Source of the DNA: Acholoe squamosa | Lineage: Eukaryota; Annelida; Polychaeta; Phyllodocida; Polynoidae | DNA length: 64,000 nucleotides | Assembly (NCBI GenBank): GCA_949317995.1 | Contig: OX439038.1 | Span: 60,966,813 to 61,030,812 of the forward strand | Direction: 5' to 3' | In this document: piece by piece, positions 54,998 through 64,000 of the stretch | Layout: every line of letters starts with the position of its first letter | How positions within the stretch are numbered: the stretch's first letter is position 1 | Notes under the pieces: generated by a model | The model's database searches: none | What the model was told of the DNA's origin: nothing | The model's input: only the letters and a program-made list of their open reading frames with translations | Program-made: the position numbers and the translations under genes

Positions 54998-57618
54998 TCT
55001 GTACTTATTCCAGAGACACCTTCCTGTTTATGCGGGACAGGTTTCTCAGCCATACATTCCGGAGCATAATGCCCCAGTTTCTGGCATCTGAAACATCTCT
55101 GAGATTTATCAACTCTCGGCCTCTTTAGAGCTTCTGTTAGTCCGGCTAATAAGGTTTCCATCATATTAGTCGGAGTAGAAGTGGCCGCCACAGTCGGCTT
55201 CGCCGCTGAGACTACATTGCTAGATTGGTTTGATCCGGAAGTTTTGTTACCAGCGGCAGATCCTCCCTTTCCTCTCGAATGTACTTTCCTATACCGTTTT
55301 TGTCGGTAATACTTTCCAGCTACTTGAACTGAACCAATATATTCTCCGTTTTCATCGGAGACATATTCATCCTCCTCATCAGCATCATGCGAATCAACCG
55401 CGGCTAATTGGGAAGTATCATATATCGGAGCAGGTGTACCTCCATATTGAAAAGGTGCTGCTCTTACCGGATTAGGTCCTAGACCTACCAATCGTTTCTT
55501 CATGTCATGTCCATCGATTGCTATGAACAGGTCACTGAAGGAAGTGTCATCTTTCCAAGAATCCCAAACAACTTGTTTGTGATCCGGATCCCGCAATCCA
55601 TTATAGAATTGTATGAACAATTCCTGTAGATAACAGTCATCGTCATGAGCCCAATTTGGACGTGCTTTTGATAGCAAGTCCTGTAGCTCCAAACCAAAGA
55701 CCTTGTGAGATTCTTTCGGTTTCTGTGTTCTTTTCTTGAAGCTTACCCATGGATCTTCTCTAACGATTGATCCGAATAGGTATGCGGCACATTCGACCAA
55801 TTGATCATAGGTGCCGTATAATCCGTAAGCTGCTCTCCATTGGTTGAGGGCTACTTTTCCACCTTTATTCAACCAACAGATCAAATACGGCAGAGCTTCT
55901 TCTTTTGTCCAGCCACTGCAATTGACTTCGTCGACAAAAGCTTGATACCTATCCTTCCATGGGTCATTAGAATCGTATGGAGGGGGTATCCGTGCCTGTC
56001 TACGTGCCGGATTATTACATCCGCGTAGTCTATCTGCTTCTCGCATGCTCCAGTTCATGACTTCCATGCCATCCGCTCCCTTTCGGTAGCAGTCAATGCC
56101 AAGGTTTTGGAAACATTGGCTCCTATCAAAGATGGTTTGCATCCCTGCAGGCATGGAAGTTCTTCTGTTTGGCTTCCTGCCATCTCCTCCTGATCCTGAT
56201 CCTCCCGATCCGGATCTACCTGGGCCACCTGGGGGATTCCCTCCTGGTGGACCGTTATTGTTATGGTTTCCGGATGAGCCGCCAGGGCATCCACCATTAT
56301 AATTGGTGTTTCCAGAAGACGCATACCTAGGGTAAGAATTATTTTGATTCCATCCCTGATTATAGTTATTACCATTTTGATAATTACCACTTCCTGATGG
56401 AGTATAGTTATATCTATATCCATAAGAAGATGCTCTCGGTTGATACATTCCGACATTAACGTTGTTTTGTGGCGCGTTTGGTCTTGGAAAACGTCCATCA
56501 GTAGGACCATTACCTGGACCCGAAGATGGGTTCGGTAATCTTGGACCTGCTGGTGTACTATGGCCAGGTTGGGGGAAATATGAAGGTGGTGTCAACATAT
56601 GCCTCATTGGACCCGGTACTCTTGGTTGTGCTACGGGTGTATTATTGTTGGTTCCGGCAGCACTATCGCGAGTCGTTTTAGTTTTGTGACTCAGGTCTGG
56701 TATTGGTGGTACCGGACCTATTGTATCCAGCGCTGGAGTTGCTGGTGTAGGTGCGGTTCCACTATCTGCGGCATTATCCGGTTTCGTATAGACTCCGGAT
56801 ACTACATTCTTAGTAGCCCCATCGTTAACGAAAGGGTTGTATCCAGTTGGAGTTGTCTTCCCCAACATTTTAGACACCACAGCTGGATCTATATTACCTA
56901 TAGTCAACTGGGCGGCTTCTACGTACTTATCTAAGGTTATTGCAGTAGTCTGCAACTCCTGAAGCTCATTCGTGAGTTTCTGTCTATCTTCTTCCAGTTG
57001 TTTATTGTAAGCTATAATGCCTACCCGGATAGCTTCATTGTCTTCAGCTTGTTTAGTACACTGAAGTTTCAATTCCTCCAACTCGTTTTGATAGTGGCAT
57101 ATTTCGGATTCGAATTTTGCCTTATCATGACTTAGTTGGTCGTTCGTATCTATGTATGTTTGGATACGAATGTGTCTATTGTCATACTCCTTATTGAATG
57201 ACTCTCTCATTTCTTGGAGTTTTCGTTCTTCATTCTCGAGTTCTTTCATGTACTCACTCCTTCTGGCTTCGAATTCCTTCCGCATGCCAGTCAGGTCCTC
57301 TTCCAGCTGAAGTTTTTCATGGAATACTTCATCTTTAGCTTTGACCAAGGTATTTAGATTCTCGTTCAAAGTTATGTAAGTTTCATTTAACAACTGGACA
57401 TCCGGTTGTTTAAATTCTTCACCTTCCGGTACCGCATAGGTTAAGTCGCCATCTATAGCGCTATAATCTAATATTGGTAGTCCGGGTCTGGGTAATCTAT
57501 AAGGTAGCTCTCCGAATGTTACCCTTTTTGGCATTGGCGCCGGATGTTCTGGGTTGGTACTACCACCAACTTCGAACATCGAATTAGTTAGCTCGTCGAC
57601 AAGTGATTGTTGGCTCAT
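54988..57618 (-). CDS. gag: Element 2 Gag
   Basis: 876 residues from ATG 57618 (MSQQSLVDEL), with no internal stop. Layout: short N-terminus, coiled coil (about 75-225), Pro/Ser then Gly/Asn-rich linker (about 260-490, with GGSGSGGDG-like runs), capsid-like domain (about 555-720; DPWKDRYQAFVDEVNCSGW, FKKRTQKPKESHKVF) and CCHC knuckle near 840-855 (CFRCQKLGHYAPEC). The capsid and knuckle match element 1 closely, the linker does not. The same frame is open upstream of the ATG to 57651 and, beyond one TGA (57652-57654), to about 57870, so the ancestral N-terminus may have been longer. As the only intact enzyme-free ORF with both LTRs, it could still support particles. Confidence 0.92.
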   Translation of the reverse strand: MSQQSLVDELTNSMFEVGGSTNPEHPAPMPKRVTFGELPYRLPRPGLPILDYSAIDGDLTYAVPEGEEFKQPDVQLLNETYITLNENLNTLVKAKDEVFHEKLQLEEDLTGMRKEFEARRSEYMKELENEERKLQEMRESFNKEYDNRHIRIQTYIDTNDQLSHDKAKFESEICHYQNELEELKLQCTKQAEDNEAIRVGIIAYNKQLEEDRQKLTNELQELQTTAITLDKYVEAAQLTIGNIDPAVVSKMLGKTTPTGYNPFVNDGATKNVVSGVYTKPDNAADSGTAPTPATPALDTIGPVPPIPDLSHKTKTTRDSAAGTNNNTPVAQPRVPGPMRHMLTPPSYFPQPGHSTPAGPRLPNPSSGPGNGPTDGRFPRPNAPQNNVNVGMYQPRASSYGYRYNYTPSGSGNYQNGNNYNQGWNQNNSYPRYASSGNTNYNGGCPGGSSGNHNNNGPPGGNPPGGPGRSGSGGSGSGGDGRKPNRRTSMPAGMQTIFDRSQCFQNLGIDCYRKGADGMEVMNWSMREADRLRGCNNPARRQARIPPPYDSNDPWKDRYQAFVDEVNCSGWTKEEALPYLICWLNKGGKVALNQWRAAYGLYGTYDQLVECAAYLFGSIVREDPWVSFKKRTQKPKESHKVFGLELQDLLSKARPNWAHDDDCYLQELFIQFYNGLRDPDHKQVVWDSWKDDTSFSDLFIAIDGHDMKKRLVGLGPNPVRAAPFQYGGTPAPIYDTSQLAAVDSHDADEEDEYVSDENGEYIGSVQVAGKYYRQKRYRKVHSRGKGGSAAGNKTSGSNQSSNVVSAAKPTVAATSTPTNMMETLLAGLTEALKRPRVDKSQRCFRCQKLGHYAPECMAEKPVPHKQEGVSGISTEEN

Positions 57619-57651
57619 TAACTTATCCTGTCTCTGTATGGACTGTTCATG

Positions 57652-57756
57652 TCATACAGAGTCTGGTAGATTCTCCTCACTATCATTATAGTGGGGTTCG
57701 AGATCTCTCCAAGATGTAGATTCCGCATCTTGGGAGTTCGAATGGTTTTGGAGCAT
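57652..57756 (-). other. Short upstream ORF in the gag leader
   Basis: ATG 57756, 34 codons, TGA at 57652-57654, in the same frame as gag and 11 codons before its ATG. Could be a regulatory upstream ORF or the cut-off N-terminus of Gag. Confidence 0.4.
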
Positions 57757-57881
57757 TAATGATCCATTGCCATTCTCCTGGGCAATCAGTTGCCCTACTG
57801 GGTTAGCTTCCCTAAGGTTATCTAACCCATGTACCAGCCGTTCGGACGTTATGACATCCGGGCTATACACCAGAATTAACT

Positions 57882-57894
57882 GGTCACGGCACCA
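57882..57894 (-). other. Primer-binding site, element 2
   Basis: TGGTGCCGTGACC on the minus strand, one base inside the 5' LTR; one base different from element 1. Confidence 0.75.
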
Positions 57895-57895
57895 G

Positions 57896-58270
57896 TGTAA
57901 GGGTTTGTGGCCTTACGGATCTGGGGGGTTCGGGTCTTACGATTCGAAAGAAAGAGTAAGACGGTAATTCAAGTGTATGCCAACGGTTAGTTTATTTCTT
58001 AGTGTACACTCACGGCTGCCGGATGGTATAGAATAGGCAGCTAAGATGGATGGAGAACTGATCTACATGGTGCGGAGGCCTGGAGGGCCTCTGACGTAGC
58101 GACTGAGCCCTGGGCTTTATATAAGGACCCAGGTGTTCGTCGTCAGACGTCCCCACAGACCCGGATCGGTGCTGCCACCTATCCAGAACCTGAGGAACGT
58201 CCGATGACTCGACTCACCCGCCACGTCAGACGGTACCCAACTACATGGTTAGATAATACGTACCTCTACA
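57896..58270 (-). repeat. 5' LTR of element 2 (375 bp)
   Basis: Pairs with 45430-45804; five transitions separate them. The same TATA box and AATAAA are present. Confidence 0.95.
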
Positions 58271-59140
58271 CATGTCTGCTTCCTCGTTATCATCAACTCG
58301 AGCAGAAGTAGAAGACTGCACTTTATGATGGGTAGACAGGCTCTCACCTGAACCAGAGGCCTCAACGTGACTTGCCCTTCTTAGAGGCTTCACTGACTTC
58401 CTTACCTAGAGAAGGAAGCTCACTAGAGGTCTCCTGTTCCTTTATGTCTGGGACCTTCTTCTCGTCTGAACCTTTCAGGTGAGGGCTCCTTTGAGGGGCA
58501 ACCAAAGGAGTAGAAGTCTTTGGTTGATTGGTAAGATCAACGACGCTGAGTTAGAAAAGTAAGTCACCTTAAGGTCGTCGTCATCAAATGACTGGGTAGA
58601 TTTTTCGCCTCCGTACAAGTTCAAAGTCTGCACATTGTCCGTCATATCTGGGAGGGGGGCTCTGTTCCTGACTGTTCTACGCTTTTCAAAGATGGGAGTC
58701 TTGCGGAACTTGTGTGGGGTACCCTTCTTGGGGGTCTTCTTTGGAGACTTGAACGTTATTGATTTACGCTTTGTGTCTTTTTTCTTCTCAGGTTCATCTT
58801 TATTTGTCTCCTCATTCTCATCTCCCTTTTTTGTCTGATGACCGTAAACTACAGTTCCTTTGTGACCTGTAAAAGACAAAAAGGAAAGAAAACATTATTC
58901 GATGAGGAAAAGGTACCCTATCATCTTTCTTTTATATCAGAACTCATAACACTTTATTACCAAAAAAGATGAAACATCAATTTACCTTTAAATGACTGAA
59001 AAAAAATAAAGAAGGTGACATGACGGGACAACAGGTGAAAGATTTAAAAGAAGGCGTGCTAAATATTATTATAAATACAACTGTAGAGAGTTTCAGAGGT
59101 CACTTACCAACCTCCTTCCATTTCAGGCACAGCACTTCCG
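58271..59140 (-). pseudogene. 5' exons of the interrupted minus-strand gene
   Basis: A 33-bp exon (59140-59108; EVLCLKWKEV) lies between a CCCCAG acceptor and a strong donor GTAAGTG. The next exon starts at 58866 after TTTTTGTCTTTTACAG; phases agree (1 and 1), giving a Gly codon across the junction. The second exon is Lys/Glu-rich (KKKDTKRKSITFKSPKK, FRKTPIFEKRRTVRNRAP), then shows two frame changes (near 58548 and 58385) before STSARVDDNEEADM at the insertion point. Across element 2, removing one copy of the 4-bp target site keeps the frame into AKIESLL at 45429, so the gypsy element landed in this exon. It is likely nuclear (basic, acidic and coiled-coil regions); no family recognised. Confidence 0.6.
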
Positions 59141-59164
59141 CTGGGGACAATACATGACAGAATT

Positions 59165-59275
59165 AATATCCCATATACCTTCACCATTGTAAAATTGGCA
59201 AAAAAACATGACAAGGGGGGAGGGTGGGTCAAAAATGGTCAAATTTCGCATGATGTCATTTATGGATGGCCCCCA
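59165..59275 (+). repeat. Dispersed repeat, third copy of the 34370-34495 family
   Basis: CCATATACCTTCACCATTGT, then AAAATTGGC, CATGACAAGGGGGGAGG, GCATGATGTCATTTATGG and GGCCCCC in the family order. Confidence 0.65.
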
Positions 59276-59279
59276 GAGG

Positions 59280-60063
59280 GAAAGGAAAATGCAGGAGACG
59301 ACTTAATAGATCAACCATCTTAAAACAAGGGAAACATGGACTATGAACAGGCTGTAACCCTTACCAAAATAAAAATTAACACCCCCTTATGCACATTCAG
59401 GTAATTTACCCTAGAGAGAGAAGAAAAATAGGCTTAAATCGTAGCACTGAAGAAATACCATGAATACAATAAAGGCCTTGCTATTGAAACAATAACTGAA
59501 CACCTTGAACCCATCACAGTGCGACGTCGGTAGACGTTCCACTGTTTTCTTACATTATCGCTCACACTGGTGGTAAAGAGAACCGGATAAATCGAAGAAA
59601 ACACAGTAACATGCAAAAAAATGTCTGGGTTAAGAGGAAGACCCCTTCTTCCCATTCTGCTACAGGAATATGGTGTATAGTTTACCTTTGATTTCTAGGG
59701 AGGCATTTTCGGTCGGCCGGTTTGTGACACAATAATTAATTTGTTGGCAGGTGTGGACTAGAGAAAGTGAATACCTAATGAAACAACAGTCAGTTCCCAC
59801 TATCATAGAAAAAGAAAAGAGATATCTTGCATGCACATGAATTTGAGTTGGAAACTCTGTGCAGAACAAGACTATTTTCTCTCCTTACTGAAAAGGGTTA
59901 TCTCACGGTTACTTGTACTTTGAAATTACATAGATTTCCAGTTACGTTTTACATTAGTTGATACAAACCGATGTATATATAACATGTTTAGGTCTTTTTC
60001 TAAACTCATGAGCTCTCGAACCAGCCTTTGGTTTATACATTTTCTGCAGAGGCAGCTAAGACC
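59280..60063. other. Non-coding DNA
   Basis: No exon recognised with confidence; further 5' exons of the gene above could lie here or beyond. Confidence 0.35.
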
Positions 60064-60140
60064 CATAGTCCACTTGCTTTTTTGCCGGTGAATACATTTC
60101 CTATGTAAATTTCTGCGAAAAAGGCCAAGTGGACTCGATG
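60064..60140. mobile_element. Small foldback repeat, copy 1
   Basis: ATAGTCCACTTGC-TTTTTTGCCG pairs with TGCGAAAAAGGCCAAGTGGACT; related to 61461-61544. Confidence 0.5.
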
Positions 60141-61059
60141 TAACATAATTTAATCTACTATGTGATGTAAGAGGATGCCACATTGTCTTTTTATTCTGAT
60201 CCTTTAGTTAGCTGAGATGAGGAACTAGGTGGACATTTAGAATACATGTATTCTGCATTAACATTTATTTGCTATAATAGTTGCTTCAACCCTGTAGCAT
60301 AAGCAGTGATGCAGAACTGAATGTCAAGGTTTAAACATAATTTTCTCTGTGACACCATATTTTGTACTTGGTTGGGTAAGAGTGGGACTTTGTATCAGCA
60401 CTGGCAATTTAAACAACCTTACAAGTATATGTCTTCAAAGACCTAGCTCTACATGCGTTTGCATTGCATATTCCTGCATCGGCAAAACACTATAAATCCT
60501 CTGCCCTTATTTTCACGAGTAGGTTTGTATAATTTGAAAGTGACTTCAACTTTGTTCAAATTGATGGTTTTTCCAAAAGAAAAAAAGCAATTTAGGGAAG
60601 ATATTACTATTTATAAGATTTCACTTTAACCTGCCCCCGGGTGGGACATGCCAAAACAGTAGGCAGGAGATTTATGTGTGTAACCGAATTATCGTGGGTG
60701 CAAAAATTTATTACTCATATGAGTCTAATAATTATGGTGATTTCGGGGGTGTTAAAATAATTTTGGGGGAGCAAAAATATTCTTTTGGGTGCAGGGATAC
60801 ATTGATATTATCTGTGTGTGTCCTATTTGGGGTTCCTTAGATACGGCTATTGGTTCGAGGAGGGACAGAGTGTGACAGATGAGTATATGGACTCGGGCAT
60901 GCTGTCCTAAGACGTGGCCTATTTATTAAATAAAGAAACGATGAAAAGAAAAATTAATGTCCATCCAACAGCATAACAGCCCCAACCGCTCACAGCATAC
61001 TTGAATCAGTGTGACATATCACAACCACATGTGACCTGAGGTGACAAGGGATAACATCA
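60141..61059. other. Non-coding DNA
   Basis: Nothing recognised. Confidence 0.4.
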
Positions 61060-61165
61060 GGTGTAGTGACAGTGCCAAGCCCACGACACAATCTGCGAAA
61101 AGGGCCCTTAGTGCAGGTGCATTAAGGTCCCTGTTCCCAGTACATGTCACAATTATGTCCCCCAC
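61060..61165 (-). repeat. Dispersed repeat, inverse of 18755-18835
   Basis: Shares AAGGTCCCTGTTCCCAGTAC and CATGTCACA with the reverse complement of the first copy. Confidence 0.5.
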
Positions 61166-61460
61166 ACTCACCGATATACCATTTAACCAATGTTTGGTTG
61201 AATGGTAACATTTTGTAGTCAATCCACTTCAGTGAATACAATGATTAATCAATTCATGGATACAACTATTAGAAATGCAAGCATTAGGATAATGAAATAG
61301 AATGAAGCAGTAGCTCTACTTATTGAAGTTTAAGTCTAGTAAGCTCAAAATTACTGCCGTTGTAAAATTACACATTGCATTAACCTTTCAAAAGCTATGG
61401 CTGCATAGTACTTTCATGCACTATGCTTTGTATCTTATGAACCAGAATGCAGCTTTAAGT

Positions 61461-61544
61461 CTATAGTCCACTTGGCCTCTATCGCGTGAATGATCCATAC
61501 AAAGCCTATATCAAATCTGGTGATAGAGGCCTAGTGGACTATAG
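61461..61544. mobile_element. Small foldback repeat, copy 2
   Basis: CTATAGTCCACTTGGCCTCT with ATC pairs with GATAGAGGCCTAGTGGACTA and TAG: arms of 23 bases with one mismatch and a 38-base loop. Confidence 0.7.
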
Positions 61545-61903
61545 GTATTAGTCAGCAACTCATCGGGCCAAGACACATACATGATATTGACCCTATGTGC
61601 TTACTCTGCATCAATATTATATTTTATGAAGGGTTGACATTATGAATAATTTACCAATTCAATGCGCTTCAGTAGACTTACCACTGTACTGTTGCATCAT
61701 AACAAACTTGGGACATGGAGTCTAAGAATTTACAAGTGCTATAAAGGGTTATCGACCTTTTTTGTCACTCTGATGATTATGGCATTTTGACAATAGTTCA
61801 TCCCTTGCAAAATTCCCTCTAGTATCATTATTGAATGGCCGTTATACATTATGTAAAAAGGGATATGGATAAGGCTGTGCATGTTGCATTCTTTCAGCTT
61901 TTA

Positions 61904-62080
61904 AGGTCGAATCCCACAACGCAATCTAGCCCTCCTAATCGCCTGCAATCGAATTCTGGGACACTTGTTTACACTCCAAATTGCAATGGTACTCATAGGA
62001 GCTTTGATCCCATCATATGGTCCCTGTTGCAAAATCATATGACGGCTCAGCATTGCAATGTGACTAAGTCGTTGTGATTA
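61904..62080 (+). repeat. Fragment of the TGCAAT-rich family
   Basis: Starts AAGGTCGAATCCCACAACGC and continues with spaced GCAA words (CTGCAATCG, TTGCAATGG, TTGCAAAATC, TTGCAATGTG). No right end. Confidence 0.5.
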
Positions 62081-62155
62081 ATCGTTTACACGCCTTTTGA
62101 TTCAGGGGAGGCACTTCATAATATTTATAAATATTGGTGATTTCTTTTCTAACAC

Positions 62156-62328
<173 letters not shown>

Positions 62329-63156
62329 CATATCAATGTAACTCTGCCCCCTATACCTAGACATATAATGCTATAGGTTGATACCGATATGGAATGATAG
62401 ACCTTTAATCTAAAAGATATGGGATGCACTAGTGGAGGTTCTTGGGAGGGCTGCAGAATGTTAACGCCTAGTTGCCTATTGCCGATACAATCTTCTCAGA
62501 GGAGGAAAAACAATGTCTGAAACCCACATCACTTAATATGGAGGTTATTTCTTAATGTACCTCTGCCCCTCCCCCAATAGGATCTGATCCCCAGAGGGTT
62601 AGCATTGATATTTTTAAAGTCGTAGGGCTGTGTGTGAATCAGTTCGAGCTGCATGCAGTGTACAAGATAAAGCTTCCATTATTATATGATTAATAAACTC
62701 CCATTTTTGCTATGTGTGGGGATGGTATTGGACTTTTGCAACCTTAATGAAATCGGAATAAGGTTCAAAAAGCATTCTTTCGGCATATCCACCATATTTT
62801 ATATAAAGGTTTGTCATATCATTATTTGTGGCAGCAATTACTAATTGATGTGCTCTATATCAAATTTAGCTCTCCCCTCCGAAGGATTCATGTTTAAGGA
62901 CAAGGCAGGGTTAGAAACTTAGTTATGATTAGTAAGAGGGTAGGGTTAGGGTTCATGAACTATTCTTATGTACTTCATGATTCAGGATTTGGAAAAGTAG
63001 GGTGCACGGCATAAAAGGAGGGGGTAATACAACAATCTACAGGCACAATATCATAGAGTGTGTAATAAATGGTTTCCACGAACAGTCATCTCTGTTGAGT
63101 AACGTCATATAGAAAATAAGTATCTTATAATTCTTATCATGACAAAGCCCAGGTTC
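62329..63156. other. Non-coding DNA, possibly the 3' UTR of the LINE fragment at its right end
   Basis: No ORF or repeat boundary recognised; no poly(A)-type tail was identified. Confidence 0.35.
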
Positions 63157-63906
63157 TTATGTTGTGATTCCACCTAGCTTTTTCTTCAGTACTTGCATGT
63201 TCTCACTTTGTTGTGCATTCATTGGTAATAACTCCAAAACAGCATTGCCTCTGTATAGGGGACTCTGTCTATATAGTTCAAGTCTCGGTCTATTGACCCT
63301 AATTTTAATCTTATTTTTTCCCCTTAACAGTCTATTTGAAACAACAGTATTACTATCATCTTTTACATGTTTATACATCATACATGCTAGCACCCGTTTC
63401 CTATGTGTAACGAAAGCATCGACATTGCACAACTTTAATAGATCGTTTACATGTATATCTTGAGGATTTCTCACTTTTTTACATGCTCTTAAGCAATGAT
63501 TCTGTAGTATATCTAGATGATTAACTAAAGTATTAGGACCACTTTCTAGAATAAAACTGCAATATTCCAACAAGGGCACAATCATCGATTTGTAAATCTG
63601 CAAGCTAATAATATCATCAAGATATTTTACAATATTTCTTAACTGTTTTAACCTAGCTGTACCTTGTGAATCAACTTTCTTACAATGTGGTTTAAAATTT
63701 AGATCAAAATCTATAACAACCCCTAAGTAATTAAAATGCTCTACAATATCTAGTTTGATATTATTCAAGAAAATATCATACTTGACAATACGTTGCCTAA
63801 TTGGGTGACACCATAGAACTTTTGTTTTTTTAGCATTCATTGTTACGATATTTTGCCTACACCATTTCTCAATATTTCCAACATCATTCTGCATTAGAGA
63901 TCTCAT
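63157..63906 (-). pseudogene. Non-LTR retrotransposon reverse transcriptase, C-terminal fragment
   Basis: 249 residues ending at a stop. Family wording of Jockey/CR1-like LINEs after the catalytic region: IEKWCRQNIVTMNAKKTKV, FNYLGVVIDFDLNFKPHC, LQIYKSMIVPLLEYCS, LDILQNHCLRACKKVRNP and a SPLYRGNAVLELLP end. The catalytic FADD-type block that should lie upstream is not seen in the 94 bases left in the window; the reading just upstream (SVPHPVPIM) does not look like it, so the copy is probably 5'-truncated near 63906, as is usual for LINEs. No endonuclease visible. Confidence 0.8.
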
Positions 63907-64000
63907 TATTGGGACAGGGTGGGGAACAGAATACGATCTTATAATGGTCTATGCAGGAGGAGTAGGTAACCTTTGTAACACAGTGTATGCTACTTCATAT
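63907..64000. other. Window edge, unassigned
   Basis: Too short to judge; no motif of the LINE reverse transcriptase recognised. Confidence 0.3.

Larger units (their letters stand above)
45430..58270 (-). mobile_element. Ty3/gypsy-type LTR retrotransposon, element 2 (12.84 kb, both LTRs)
   Basis: Order on the minus strand: 5' LTR, PBS, gag, pol, ORF3a, ORF3b, about 1.5 kb non-coding, polypurine tract, 3' LTR. LTRs of 375 bp differ at five sites, all transitions, so the insertion is fairly recent. Flanks on the minus strand are CATG (upstream) and CTTG (downstream), a 4-bp duplication with one mismatch. The element is long for its class because of ORF3. Pol has several breaks and RT has lost a catalytic Asp, so it cannot move by its own enzymes. 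Confidence 0.95.

Noticed and set aside
58527..58549. 22-base intron at the frame change in the interrupted gene
   Set aside because: GT and AG are present, but 22 bases is too short to splice and removal leads to a stop.

Overview
The window reads as repeat-dense nuclear DNA from an animal, most likely a marine invertebrate; I cannot place it more closely. Evidence: reverse-strand Ty3/gypsy LTR retrotransposons with metazoan-type gag-pol, a PIF/Harbinger transposase gene with a GT-AG intron, a non-LTR reverse transcriptase fragment, tRNA-derived SINE-like repeats, many short inverted-repeat (MITE) elements, TA/TG microsatellites, AATAAA signals and AT-rich non-coding DNA. Nothing prokaryotic, no CRISPR array, no rRNA and no intact tRNA gene was seen.

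Layout. 1-8985: a gypsy-type element on the minus strand (LTR 8621-8985, gag, pol, and a third ORF running off the left edge); gag and pol are open throughout. 8986-13090: mostly non-coding, with a composite repeat (hairpin, two opposed tRNA-like modules, GTTATCC tail). 13095-13461: a solo LTR related to element 1, flanked by AGAG duplications. 13788-16650: a terminal-inverted-repeat element containing a second composite repeat and two large foldback elements. 17985-31000: successive non-autonomous DNA transposons, including three copies of a TGCAAT-rich family, a TTAA-flanked element and a 148-bp MITE with TTATA duplications. 31000-37550: mainly unassigned.

37556-42549: a PIF/Harbinger transposase gene on the plus strand, split by a 4.2-kb intron that carries a tandem array with a GTCCGGGCGA motif; it is frameshifted and lacks most of the catalytic domain. 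44150-59140: an unrecognised multi-exon gene on the minus strand, cut within an exon by a second gypsy-type element (45430-58270, 12.8 kb). Element 2 has LTRs differing at 5 of 375 sites, an open gag, a pol with several lesions including loss of a catalytic Asp in RT, and two long ORFs after pol, one with C2H2-like zinc fingers. 59141-64000: small foldback repeats, a microsatellite and a non-LTR reverse transcriptase fragment.

How the parts relate. Elements 1 and 2 share one architecture: a PBS one base inside the LTR, gag with coiled coil and CCHC knuckle, the string GGAAAACTAG at the gag stop with pol in the -1 frame, PR-RT-RH-IN with an AT-hook tail, then a non-env ORF3. This shared ORF3 class and the shared frameshift site are the most novel signals here. 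Element 1, if its unseen 3' end is whole, could supply proteins in trans to element 2; that is inference.
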